From assembly GCF_006443095.1 (NCBI RefSeq), contig NZ_VFWZ01000002.1:868001-932000 (forward strand): a DNA stretch of 64,000 bases, given 5' to 3'. The position numbers and the translations under genes were made by a program. Origin of the DNA: Aquimarina algicola (GTDB taxonomy: Bacteria > Bacteroidota > Bacteroidia > Flavobacteriales > Flavobacteriaceae). Shown one piece after another: positions 44,091 to 52,573 of the stretch; the stretch's first letter is position 1; every line of letters starts with the position of its first letter. The notes beneath the pieces are model-generated. The model saw nothing but the letters and a program-made list of their open reading frames with translations, was not told where the DNA came from and made no database searches.

Positions 44091-44540
44091 ATGAAAAAGT
44101 ATTTGGTTGTATTAAGTCTTGTATTTTTAAAAACTGCTTCCGCACAGGAAACAAATTTTAATACTAGTAGAGGGTATGCAGTAAAGGGATATGATGTAGT
44201 CGAATACTTTAATAATAAAGCTGTAAAAGGAAGCAATACATTTAAAACCACTTATAAAAATGTAAATTATAAGTTCTCTAGTCAGAAAAATTTAGATGTA
44301 TTTTTGAGTGCTCCCGAAAAATTTATTCCGCAATATGGAGGTTTTTGTGCCTATGCTATTGCAATTAACGGAGAAAAAGTAGATATTAACCCAAATACTT
44401 TTGAAATTAGAGATGATAAGTTATATCTATTTTATAATTCTTGGGGAGTAAATACTCTAAATAAATGGATAAAGGAAGATGCAGAAAAATTAAAAAAGGA
44501 AGCTGATACAAATTGGCAAAATATAACATCAAAAAAATAG
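44091..44540 (+). CDS. Secreted YHS-domain protein
   Basis: A 149-residue protein with an 18-residue signal peptide (TASAQ) and a YHS domain: GYDVVEYFNNKAVKGS, then YKFSSQKNLDVFLSAPEKFIPQYGGFCAYAI, the family core. YHS domains bind metals or occur in copper and haem-linked proteins, but the metal-coordinating Cys of the classic type is replaced except for C88. The gene is monocistronic with a terminator behind it. Confidence 0.87.
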   Translation: MKKYLVVLSLVFLKTASAQETNFNTSRGYAVKGYDVVEYFNNKAVKGSNTFKTTYKNVNYKFSSQKNLDVFLSAPEKFIPQYGGFCAYAIAINGEKVDINPNTFEIRDDKLYLFYNSWGVNTLNKWIKEDAEKLKKEADTNWQNITSKK

Positions 44541-44597
44541 TGTAGCATCAAGCTACACAGAACGCTAAGTTTTTTCAATAATTGATTGGTTAGTTGA
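44541..44597. other. Spacer after the YHS gene
   Basis: Short AT-rich spacer at the start of a 339-base gap to the astacin gene; the gap also holds the terminator 44598-44639, a gene remnant on the minus strand and the palindrome 44767-44787. No other feature. Confidence 0.3.
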
Positions 44598-44639
44598 CAA
44601 AGCCTGCTAAGATAATGATCTGGTAGGCTTTGTTTTTTT
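44598..44639 (+). terminator. Rho-independent terminator of the YHS gene
   Basis: Stem CAAAGCCTGCTA against TGGTAGGCTTTG (with G-T pairs) around an 11-13 base loop, followed by seven T residues. Confidence 0.8.
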
Positions 44640-44763
44640 ATTGTTTATATCGAATCAATTCAAAATTTAACATTTTTAAATCTTCTATTTCGGCATTACT
44701 ATAAACTCCTGTTTCTAAACCATCTATAAATTCAACATATTGTAAAGCCGTAACAAACTTGCG
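44638..44763 (-). pseudogene. Gene remnant without a start codon
   Basis: A minus-strand open frame of 41 codons that ends in TAA and reads like a real protein C-terminus (for example LQYVEFIDGL and EIEDLKMLNFELIRY) but is opened by a stop codon and has no ATG. It abuts a perfect 8-bp inverted repeat at 44767-44787. It is probably the tail of a gene whose remainder has been lost. The family is not recognised. Confidence 0.35.
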
Positions 44764-44766
44764 TTA

Positions 44767-44787
44767 AGTCTCTGTAAAACAGAGACT
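44767..44787. repeat. Short inverted repeat
   Basis: Arms AGTCTCTG (44767-44774) and CAGAGACT (44780-44787) with a five-base spacer, lacking a T-run. It may be a scar of the event that removed the front of the neighbouring remnant, or a protein binding site. Confidence 0.4.
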
Positions 44788-44879
44788 ACATATTTTCAAC
44801 TTGTAAAAAAACACAATATCCTCAAATAAATTACCGTTACTTTTCTATATATTTCACAATCAACTTAAATTTTTACACA

Positions 44880-45743
44880 ATGAAATCTATTAAATTTTTA
44901 AGCCTTTCGGCTGTGGCACTTTCTGTGCTTATGTTTACCAGTTGCGAAAATGATTCTTCTTCTGATACAGAACAAGAAGCTATCCAAGAACAAGAAACAA
45001 AATCTAATACGGCAGCTGAAGCATACCCACTAAACCTTACCGAGAATATCATTTCTAAAAATTTCTTTGGCACAGAAACAGAGTTTAGAGAAGTAGATGG
45101 TAAATTGGTAATTGGCGACATGATTTTACTACCTGAACAGGTAGATGAAACAAACAATTATCAAAAAGGTACCATCTCTAATCGCTCTAGTAGAAGATGG
45201 AATAGGTCAGGTAACACCTATGTCGTTCCTTATACTGTAGATAGCAGATTACCAAACAAGAATAGGGTGTTTGATGCGATTCGTCATTGGGAACAAAGAA
45301 CTAAAATTAGATTTGTGCAAAGAACAAATCAAAGAGATTACGTTTATTTTACAGATGATGGTGGTTGCTATTCCTATATCGGAAAAATAGGTGGAAGACA
45401 AATCATCTCTGTAGGAGGCGGCTGCTCTACCGGTAATACGATACATGAAATAGGACACGCCGTTGGAATGTACCATGAGCAATCTCACCCTAGTAGAGAT
45501 AATTTTGTTACGATCAACTTTCAAAACATAACTCCCGGAAGAGAAGGTAACTTTAACAAGCAATCTTCATCTAGTGTTAGAACAACTTCTTTTGACCTTG
45601 GTTCTATAATGATGTATGGCTCTTTCTTTTTCTCAAGAAATGGTCAGCCTACTATTGTAAGAAAAGATGGAAGCACCTTTAATGTACAACGAAATGGTCT
45701 TAGCTCAAGAGACATAGGTGCTGTAAATCTTATTTATCAATAA
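44880..45743 (+). CDS. Astacin-like (M12A) metalloprotease, lipoprotein
   Basis: A 287-residue lipoprotein (Cys22 in FTSC followed by ENDSSSDTE, a surface-type signal). A pro-region (about 25-95) precedes a catalytic domain with the astacin zinc site H189-E-x-x-H193-x-x-G-x-x-H199-E (HEIGHAVGMYHE) and the Met-turn SIMMYGS. Conserved cysteines around 163 and 182 may form a disulfide. The family includes flavastacin-type proteases of Flavobacteriia. The gene stands alone, convergent with the Lrp gene. Confidence 0.92.
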   Translation: MKSIKFLSLSAVALSVLMFTSCENDSSSDTEQEAIQEQETKSNTAAEAYPLNLTENIISKNFFGTETEFREVDGKLVIGDMILLPEQVDETNNYQKGTISNRSSRRWNRSGNTYVVPYTVDSRLPNKNRVFDAIRHWEQRTKIRFVQRTNQRDYVYFTDDGGCYSYIGKIGGRQIISVGGGCSTGNTIHEIGHAVGMYHEQSHPSRDNFVTINFQNITPGREGNFNKQSSSSVRTTSFDLGSIMMYGSFFFSRNGQPTIVRKDGSTFNVQRNGLSSRDIGAVNLIYQ

Positions 45744-45856
45744 GAGAAAATAGCATAGATTCTGAATAGATGATAATAAGGCTGCCTGAAACTCATTTTG
45801 ACAATTTTCTTGTTCTAATGTTTTTTTAGGTAGCTTTATATTTTTTGAATATATAT

Positions 45857-46327
45857 CTAAATTTTTATTTGCCTATCTATCTGTTGATCAAGAGATATGA
45901 ATGTTTCCGTTCTAGAAACCCCATCGATAGCTTGAATATTTTTATTCAGCACATTCATTAAATGTTCATTATCTGTACACAAAACTTTAATAAAAACTGA
46001 CCAGTTACCGGTTGTATAATGACACTCTATAACTTCAGGAATTTTTTTGAGTTGACTCACTGCCTTTGGATTGCTAACAGCTTTATCCAGATAAACCCCT
46101 ACAAATGCCATTGTTTTATACCCCAAAACTTTAGGATCTATAATAAATTTGGATCCCGCTATAAGACCAGAAGCTTCAAGTTTACGAAGTCGTTGATGAA
46201 TTGCAGCTCCAGATATACCAATTTTTCTTGCAATTTCTAAAATAGGCTTTCTGGCATCTTCCATAAGGTTACGCAAAATCTCTTTGTCAATACCATCTAT
46301 TTTTAATTCACTATTCTGAATTTTCAT
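45857..46327 (-). CDS. Lrp/AsnC-family transcription regulator
   Basis: A 156-residue regulator with an N-terminal helix-turn-helix (MEDARKPILEIARKIGISGAA, residues about 17-40) and a C-terminal RAM/ligand-binding domain (about 70-145, with TGNWSVFIKVLC). Lrp/AsnC members respond to amino acids. It lies behind the saccharopine dehydrogenase-like gene on the same strand, and an 8-bp palindrome separates the two, so control of lysine-related metabolism and autoregulation are likely. Confidence 0.92.
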   Translation of the reverse strand: MKIQNSELKIDGIDKEILRNLMEDARKPILEIARKIGISGAAIHQRLRKLEASGLIAGSKFIIDPKVLGYKTMAFVGVYLDKAVSNPKAVSQLKKIPEVIECHYTTGNWSVFIKVLCTDNEHLMNVLNKNIQAIDGVSRTETFISLDQQIDRQIKI

Positions 46328-46342
46328 TATTTATAACTTACA

Positions 46343-46367
46343 ATTATTGACTAATATATTCAATAAT
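46343..46367 (-). promoter_or_regulatory. Palindromic operator before the Lrp gene
   Basis: Arms ATTATTGA (46343-46350) and TCAATAAT (46360-46367) with a nine-base AT-rich spacer, 16 bases before the Lrp ATG. The AT-rich, symmetric form fits a Lrp/AsnC site and would allow autoregulation. Confidence 0.5.
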
Positions 46368-46465
46368 GTAAAAATACGACACAAAAAAAGATTAAAAACA
46401 TATCATTTTTAACTTTTCTATTGTATTTTATTAAAAATCGAAACTTTAATCAACCATAAAAAATA

Positions 46466-47836
46466 TTACCCTTTTACGCCATCCGGATTATACCCTAGGT
46501 ACTCACATTCTTTTTCATGAAACTCAACACCATATTCTTCTAATTCTTTAAGTATAGGTGTATAAATCTCCTCGTGAATAGGGATTTGAACTCCCGTTGT
46601 TGTTATTTGTTTATTTAAGATTTTTAAAGTTGCCATCGCCACTGGTAATCCAACAGTTTTTGCCATTGCCGTATACGTTTGGTCTTCACCAATGCTTACC
46701 ATTGTCGAATCAATTTGCTTACGCTTACCTTCAAATTCATATCCAAATTTATGATACATTACAAGCATATCCTTGTCTTTGTCCTCAAGTGTCCATTTAT
46801 CTGTCAAAATCTTTTGAAGAATTTGAGCGGGAGTCGCATTAGGTATCCCTACTTTTTTATCAGGGTTAAATAAATCTAATTCAATTAATTTATCCCACAT
46901 AATATCATCCTGATCAATCTTGAGATAGTGACGTAGTTTTAATTCTACAGAATCTGTTGGTGAATATGCCAAAAAAGAGTTTATAAAATCCCGGTAACTC
47001 ATATGTTCTGAATTGGTAATCACATAATCGTCAGCAGTCATTCCTAATTGTACAAAGGTGTTCCACGCTCTAGAGAATCCTACTCTTCGTATTGTACCTC
47101 GATATAACGTTAAAATATCATTTAGCCCATAAATCTTTTGATATTTTAAAGAATTACGATTTGCATATGCTTCAAAGCGACCATATCCTTCAACTTCGAG
47201 AAACTCTGTTCTTCTAAATAATTTATGATAAGGGATATATTTATAAGTTCCCTCTTGTAGAAATTCTGCAGCTCCTCCTTGTCCTGCAACCACAACATTT
47301 CTGGGATTCCACGTAAATTTATAGTTCCATAAATTATCATCACTCTCTGGAGCGACTAAACCTCCTGTAAAAGACTCAAATAAAATAACTTTTCCGCCCT
47401 GATTTCGAATTCGATCAATCACCTGCATAGCACTCATATGATCTATCCCAGGGTCGACTCCGATTTCATTCATAAAAATGAGTCCTTTATTTTTTACATC
47501 CTCATGAAGCGCCTGCATTTCGGGACTAACATAAGAAGCCGTAACCAAACTTTTATTGAATTTAAGGCAATCTTTTGCCACTTCTATATGAAACCTTGCC
47601 GGAAGCATGGATACAACAATATCTGCTCTTTGAATCGCATCTTCTCTATTCTTTTGGTTGAAAACATCCAAAGTAATCGCAGAAGTGTTAGGATGTCCTC
47701 CCGCCAATTTTGTCGCATGAGCTATATTTACATCAGCAATAGTTATATGCAATTGCTCTGCAATTGATTTATTTTGAAAATAATTAACTAAAACAGAAGT
47801 AGATTTACCCGCTCCGATAATTAAGATTTTTCGCAT
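46466..47836 (-). CDS. Saccharopine dehydrogenase-like oxidoreductase
   Basis: A 456-residue NAD(P)-dependent enzyme: N-terminal Rossmann fold with GAGKSTSVLVNYF, then the saccharopine reductase-like domain (NEIGVDPGIDHM, FTGGL, YKFTWNPRNV). It catalyses a step in lysine/alpha-aminoadipate chemistry or a related reductive reaction. The length and motifs match the Bacteroidetes saccharopine dehydrogenase C-terminal-domain family, whose exact substrate is not always clear. An Lrp-type regulator follows downstream. Confidence 0.9.
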   Translation of the reverse strand: MRKILIIGAGKSTSVLVNYFQNKSIAEQLHITIADVNIAHATKLAGGHPNTSAITLDVFNQKNREDAIQRADIVVSMLPARFHIEVAKDCLKFNKSLVTASYVSPEMQALHEDVKNKGLIFMNEIGVDPGIDHMSAMQVIDRIRNQGGKVILFESFTGGLVAPESDDNLWNYKFTWNPRNVVVAGQGGAAEFLQEGTYKYIPYHKLFRRTEFLEVEGYGRFEAYANRNSLKYQKIYGLNDILTLYRGTIRRVGFSRAWNTFVQLGMTADDYVITNSEHMSYRDFINSFLAYSPTDSVELKLRHYLKIDQDDIMWDKLIELDLFNPDKKVGIPNATPAQILQKILTDKWTLEDKDKDMLVMYHKFGYEFEGKRKQIDSTMVSIGEDQTYTAMAKTVGLPVAMATLKILNKQITTTGVQIPIHEEIYTPILKELEEYGVEFHEKECEYLGYNPDGVKG

Positions 47837-48103
47837 ATCAATTAGGTAGTTTATAAATAATTTAATTAATCACACATGTATCAATCCTGTCTTTTGTAAA
47901 ATGAAATCCATACCTAATTAGATACAGAAAAATTAAGTTAAATCATTTAAGGATTATGTAACTAATTTTCTAGGTTTAATATTATAACTTTGGCACTAAA
48001 GTAATAAATACCTTAGAAGTAAATACTTCAATTTTTATGGATTAGTCTATTTTTGTTAAAAAAGTGTCCAGATGTCAATTTCCATAGATAATTTTAATCA
48101 ATT

Positions 48104-48502
48104 ATGACAAAAACTTCTACAAACAAGACAATTTTGATTACGGGTGCTTTTTGTGGTTTAATTGCAGTACTTCTTGGTGCTTTTGGCGCTCACGGTCTGC
48201 AAAAATTTGTAGACGCAAAAAGCATTGATTCGTTTACTACAGGAGTACGATATCAAATGTATCATGCTATCGTATGTATCATTTTAGGTAGCCTAGCTGT
48301 TCTAGATCAAAAAGCCAAAAAGCGCATTTTTTATTTTTTTATTTCTGGTATTGTCCTATTTTCAGGTTCAATATACCTTCTTGTGGTTGATGAGATTTTA
48401 GGAATTTCATTATCAAGTATAGCATTTATTACGCCTTTAGGAGGTTTTTTGTTAATTTTTGGCTGGATACTTTTTATTTTATCTCTTATTAAGATTAAAT
48501 GA
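48104..48502 (+). CDS. DUF423 membrane protein
   Basis: A 132-residue protein with four hydrophobic helices and the DUF423 (YwdK) signature: GLIAVLLGAFGAHGL in the first helix and RYQMYHAIVCIILG in the second. Function unknown. It is divergent from the saccharopine dehydrogenase gene and precedes pckA by 68 bases, possibly without shared transcription. Confidence 0.9.
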   Translation: MTKTSTNKTILITGAFCGLIAVLLGAFGAHGLQKFVDAKSIDSFTTGVRYQMYHAIVCIILGSLAVLDQKAKKRIFYFFISGIVLFSGSIYLLVVDEILGISLSSIAFITPLGGFLLIFGWILFILSLIKIK

Positions 48503-48533
48503 TTTTTTTAAAGGTTAGTGTAATTATTATTTA

Positions 48534-48541
48534 TAGTTTTG
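48534..48541 (+). promoter_or_regulatory. -7 promoter element of pckA
   Basis: TAGTTTTG, a perfect TAnnTTTG match 29 bases before the pckA ATG. No -33 TTG at normal spacing. Confidence 0.45.
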
Positions 48542-48570
48542 TACGTACATAACAAACACAACATATTTTT

Positions 48571-50187
48571 ATGGAATCACTGTATCCAACTACGAAAACG
48601 TTTTCGTTAAAGCATTACGGTATTGAGGATGCTACAATGCGTTATCAATTGTCTTCTGATGAACTTCAGGAAGAGACTTTAAAAAAAGAACAGGGCAAAT
48701 TAACCGCATCTGGAGTATTAGCTGTAAATACGGGCGAATTTACAGGGCGCTCACCAATGGATCGTTTTATTGTAAAAGATAAAATAACCGAAGACAAAAT
48801 ATGGTGGGGGGATATCAACATTCCTTTCGAAGCAGATGCATTCGACGCTTTATATGATAAAGTTACGAGTTACCTATCCGGAAAAGAGATTTTTGTTAGA
48901 GATAGTTATGCATGTGCCGATGAAGAATACAGACTCAACCTAAGAGTTATCAATGAATATCCCTGGTCTAATATGTTTGCTTACAATATGTTCTTAAGAC
49001 CAACACAAGAGGAATTAAAAGATTTTGAACCAGAATGGACTGTTATCAATGCTCCGGGGTTCAAAGCTGAAGCAGAAGTAGACGGTACACGTCAACATAA
49101 CTTTGCTATCCTTAATTTCACTAGAAAGATAGCTCTGATAGGAGGTACAGGGTATACCGGTGAAATCAAAAAAGGAATCTTTTCTGCTCTAAACTTTATT
49201 TTGCCTGTTGAGCGTAATTGTTTACCAATGCATTGTTCTGCCAACGTAGGAAAAGATGGAGACACTGCTATATTTTTTGGTTTATCAGGCACAGGAAAAA
49301 CAACATTATCGACAGATCCAAACCGAAAATTAATAGGTGATGATGAACATGGTTGGACCAAAGAAGATACCATATTTAATTTTGAAGGCGGTTGCTATGC
49401 AAAAGTAATTGATCTATCAAAAGAAAAAGAGCCTGAGATTTATGGAGCCATTAAAAAAGGAGCTATCTTAGAAAATGTGATTCTTAGTAATGATGGTACT
49501 GTAGATTTTGCAGATACTTCAATTACTCAAAATACAAGAGTTAGCTATCCTATCGACTTTATTGAAAATATACAAAGGCCATCCATAGGAACAAACCCAA
49601 AAAATATCTTCTTTTTGACAGCGGATGCTTTTGGAGTTATACCACCTATCTCTAAATTAACACCTAGTCAGGCAGCATATCATTTTATATCGGGATATAC
49701 AGCAAAAGTAGCAGGTACAGAAGCAGGAGTTGTAGAACCACAACCTTCGTTTTCTGCATGTTTTGGAGCTCCATTTATGCCATTGCATCCTGCTAAATAT
49801 GCAGAAATGTTAATTAAGAAAATGAATGATGCTAATGTAAATGTATGGTTAGTCAACACAGGATGGACTGGTGGTGCTTATGGCGTAGGTACCAGAATGA
49901 AACTAGAATATACTCGTGCAATGATACAAGCGGTACTAAATGGAGATTTAGGATTATATTCTTATGACAAATACCACATCCACTCTGTATTTGGAGTAGC
50001 ACAGCCAAGAGAATGTCCTGGCGTACCTAGTAGTGTATTGAGTCCAAGAACTACATGGAATGATGATGAAGCATATTATAAAACAGCATTTAAATTAACT
50101 AATGCATTTAGAGAAAACTTCAAAAAGTTTGAGTCTTACGCAAATGAGGAAATTCGTCGTGGAGGTCCACAACGTTATTCTTTTTAA
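48571..50187 (+). CDS. pckA: Phosphoenolpyruvate carboxykinase (ATP)
   Basis: A 538-residue ATP-dependent carboxykinase that decarboxylates oxaloacetate to PEP, the entry step of gluconeogenesis. The P-loop GLSGTGKTTLS, the kinase-2 metal site LIGDDEHGW and the adenine-binding region (NTGWTGGAYGVG) are intact. Length and motifs fit the bacterial enzyme. It stands alone with a strong terminator. Confidence 0.96.
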   Translation: MESLYPTTKTFSLKHYGIEDATMRYQLSSDELQEETLKKEQGKLTASGVLAVNTGEFTGRSPMDRFIVKDKITEDKIWWGDINIPFEADAFDALYDKVTSYLSGKEIFVRDSYACADEEYRLNLRVINEYPWSNMFAYNMFLRPTQEELKDFEPEWTVINAPGFKAEAEVDGTRQHNFAILNFTRKIALIGGTGYTGEIKKGIFSALNFILPVERNCLPMHCSANVGKDGDTAIFFGLSGTGKTTLSTDPNRKLIGDDEHGWTKEDTIFNFEGGCYAKVIDLSKEKEPEIYGAIKKGAILENVILSNDGTVDFADTSITQNTRVSYPIDFIENIQRPSIGTNPKNIFFLTADAFGVIPPISKLTPSQAAYHFISGYTAKVAGTEAGVVEPQPSFSACFGAPFMPLHPAKYAEMLIKKMNDANVNVWLVNTGWTGGAYGVGTRMKLEYTRAMIQAVLNGDLGLYSYDKYHIHSVFGVAQPRECPGVPSSVLSPRTTWNDDEAYYKTAFKLTNAFRENFKKFESYANEEIRRGGPQRYSF

Positions 50188-50204
50188 CATAATGACCTTA
50201 TTAC

Positions 50205-50241
50205 AAAAAAATCCTGATATCAATTGATATCAGGATTTTTT
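50205..50241. terminator. Bidirectional terminator, pckA / hemD
   Basis: A near-perfect 36-base palindrome, AAAAAATCCTGATATCA with its complement, followed by a T-run. It lies between convergent genes. Confidence 0.85.
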
Positions 50242-50296
50242 GTATACGAATAAAAGGAAAGTGAATATTAAAAAGATGATACTCTAAAAACGCTTT

Positions 50297-51043
50297 CTAT
50301 TTTTTATTAACTTCTTTAATATATTTCTGCAATGCCATCGTCATAGAAGGTGTCTCCGGAGTTGGCGCTTGAATATTAACTACGAGTCCATGCTCTTCTG
50401 CTGCTCTTACCGTAGAATTACCAAAAACAGCGATACGGGTATTATTTTGTTTGAAATCCGGAAAATTCTCAAATAAAGATTGTATTCCCGAAGGACTAAA
50501 GAAAACCAACACATCATAAAAAACATCTCTTAGATCAGATAGATCGCTTACTACAGTTTTGTAAAAAGTACCTTGTTTCCAATCTACTTTAAGACTATCT
50601 AAGGTAGAAGGAATTTCTGGTTTTAGTTTATCAGAAGAAGGCAGTAAGAATTTTTCGTTTTTATACTTCTTAATCATTGGAGACAATTCTTGAAAAGTAC
50701 GTTTCCCTACATAAATCTTTCTTTTTCTATACACTACATATTTTTGTAAATAATAAGCTACAGCTTCACTTTGACAAAAATACTTAAGCGTATCAGGCAC
50801 TTTAAAGCGCATTTCTTCTGCAATTCTAAAGAAGTGATCAACAGAGTTACGACTAGTAAGAATGATCGCAGTAAACTGAGATAAATCTATTTTTTGTAAT
50901 CGAACTTCTTTAGCATCAACACCCTCTACATGAATGAAGGGAACAAAGTCAATTTTCACTTTCTCCTTTTCTTCTAAATCAAAATAAGGTGAATTTTCCA
51001 CTTTAGGCTCTGGTTGCGAGACCAAAATTGTTTTCACTTTCAT
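50297..51043 (-). CDS. hemD: Uroporphyrinogen-III synthase
   Basis: A 248-residue HemD: it cyclises hydroxymethylbilane to uroporphyrinogen III. The sequence is divergent but the typical order is present (LVSQPEP at the start, ILTSRNSVDHFF, the DVLVFFSPSGIQSLFENF core and AVFGNSTVRAAEEHG). The start is the ATG at 51043; a longer reading from GTG at 51079 would overlap the stop of the upstream gene and adds a lysine-rich stretch of 12 residues. It follows the DUF4271 gene by 35 bases, a typical Bacteroidetes pairing. Confidence 0.9.
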   Translation of the reverse strand: MKVKTILVSQPEPKVENSPYFDLEEKEKVKIDFVPFIHVEGVDAKEVRLQKIDLSQFTAIILTSRNSVDHFFRIAEEMRFKVPDTLKYFCQSEAVAYYLQKYVVYRKRKIYVGKRTFQELSPMIKKYKNEKFLLPSSDKLKPEIPSTLDSLKVDWKQGTFYKTVVSDLSDLRDVFYDVLVFFSPSGIQSLFENFPDFKQNNTRIAVFGNSTVRAAEEHGLVVNIQAPTPETPSMTMALQKYIKEVNKK

Positions 51044-51078
51044 ATATTTCTTTCTTTTTTGTAAAGGCCTATTTATCA

Positions 51079-51732
51079 CTAGCTAATAAGCTTGTATAAT
51101 ATAAAATAGGGTGCGATTTCAAGTGCGCAAAGATACAAAATAAAATAAAACAAGTAGTTTAAAATTATATTTTCATTCTTCTTATAAAAAGAAATTAGCA
51201 CAATACTGTTCAAAACTACCAGTACAATTAACAAAATTAAGAATACTGTTTGAAAAGGTAGTAATGCATATATGAAGATGATATTTATAGGTAACAACAC
51301 TACTCCTATGAAGTTTCGATACGACACTTTGTAAAATAAATACTCATCTATGATCGTATCAATAGAAAAAATAGCACCTACAATCTTTTCGATCAAAATC
51401 TTACAGACGACAATCACAGTGTATATGATCGTGATTTTAAAATACAAAATCATTCCATGAGACTCGACTTCTATATCAAAAACTCCCAGACACAGATACA
51501 AAAACAAAGAAACAGACAATACCTGAAATACAATTAAAACAATATTAAAAAAAGAAGATAGTCTGTTTGTTTTTTGTGATGAGATAATATACTTATTACT
51601 AGTAAGCAGCATTAAAAAATCTGAAAACCAGACAGCGTTTATTTTTTTGGCAATTGCCAAAAGCAATAAAGTGCCAATAATCAGGATAGTAATCCAATTC
51701 GTAGATGTTATTTCTCTGGTAATAAATTCCAT
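51079..51732 (-). CDS. DUF4271 integral membrane protein
   Basis: A 217-residue protein with about six hydrophobic helices (from around 14, 52, 78, 108, 145 and 172) and the DUF4271 pattern, for example FSDFLMLLTSNKYI. Function unknown; it accompanies hemD in Bacteroidetes. The 35-base gap suggests a shared transcript. It is divergent from the mannosyltransferase gene. Confidence 0.88.
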   Translation of the reverse strand: MEFITREITSTNWITILIIGTLLLLAIAKKINAVWFSDFLMLLTSNKYIISSQKTNRLSSFFNIVLIVFQVLSVSLFLYLCLGVFDIEVESHGMILYFKITIIYTVIVVCKILIEKIVGAIFSIDTIIDEYLFYKVSYRNFIGVVLLPINIIFIYALLPFQTVFLILLIVLVVLNSIVLISFYKKNENIILNYLFYFILYLCALEIAPYFILYKLIS

Positions 51733-51802
51733 GTGCTCTAATTGAGCAAAATTACAATCTATTAACTTATAAAAACAAAAAAATAACTAGTAATTATTTA
51801 AT

Positions 51803-51810
51803 TATATTTG
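51803..51810 (+). promoter_or_regulatory. -7 promoter element
   Basis: TATATTTG, a perfect TAnnTTTG match 18 bases before the mannosyltransferase start. Confidence 0.45.
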
Positions 51811-51828
51811 CCTGAAAAATAAGCCTAG

Positions 51829-52560
51829 ATGGTTGATGCGGTAGTAATAATCCCCACTTACAACGAAGTAGAAAATATAGAACGTATCATAAAGAATGTA
51901 TTTTCGCTACAGCGCGATTTTCATATTCTTGTTGTAGACGACAACTCTCCTGACCAAACTGCAAAAAAAGTTAAAGCACTACAAGAACACTATCCTAATA
52001 TGTTATTTTTGATAGAGCGCGAGGGTAAATTAGGTTTAGGAACGGCTTATATTACAGGTTTTAAATGGGCTTTGGAGAGATCTTACGAATATATTTTTGA
52101 AATGGATGCTGATTTCTCTCATAACCCAAACGATCTGATACGACTATACAATGCTTGTGCTAAAGGATCTGCCCAAATAGCAATTGGCTCCAGATATGTA
52201 ACAGGTGTTAATGTAGTAAATTGGCCTATGAGTAGAGTGTTATTATCTTGGGGAGCCTCAAAATATGTAAGATTTATTACAGGAATGGATATTCATGACA
52301 CAACAGCCGGATTTATCTGTTATAAAAGAGAGGTATTAGAAAAAATCAATTTGAATAAAATACGATTTATGGGATATGCCTTTCAGATTGAAATGAAATT
52401 TAAAGCATACTTATTAAAATTTAAAATAACTGAAGTACCGGTTATATTTACCGATAGAACAAAAGGCGCTTCAAAGATGAGTAAAGGAATCATTTCTGAA
52501 GCTGTTTTTGGTGTTATAAAAATGAAATTTAAAAGCTTATTTAATCGATACGAAATATAA
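51829..52560 (+). CDS. Polyprenol-phosphate mannosyltransferase (GT2, DPM1-like)
   Basis: A 243-residue GT-A transferase that makes polyprenyl-phospho-mannose from GDP-mannose. The GT2 motifs are IIPTYNEVENI, VDDNSPDQTA, EMDADFSHNP (DxD) and the C-terminal RTKGASKMSKG, typical of DPM1. It is soluble, with no C-terminal membrane helices. It starts a run with pyrC and a DUF4296 lipoprotein. The sugar is inferred from the family. Confidence 0.92.
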   Translation: MVDAVVIIPTYNEVENIERIIKNVFSLQRDFHILVVDDNSPDQTAKKVKALQEHYPNMLFLIEREGKLGLGTAYITGFKWALERSYEYIFEMDADFSHNPNDLIRLYNACAKGSAQIAIGSRYVTGVNVVNWPMSRVLLSWGASKYVRFITGMDIHDTTAGFICYKREVLEKINLNKIRFMGYAFQIEMKFKAYLLKFKITEVPVIFTDRTKGASKMSKGIISEAVFGVIKMKFKSLFNRYEI

Positions 52561-52573
52561 TTGAACTATAATT

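Noticed and set aside
51044..51079. Longer start of hemD at the GTG at 51079
   Set aside because: It overlaps the stop of the DUF4271 gene and adds a lysine-rich segment unlike HemD; the ATG at 51043 fits better.
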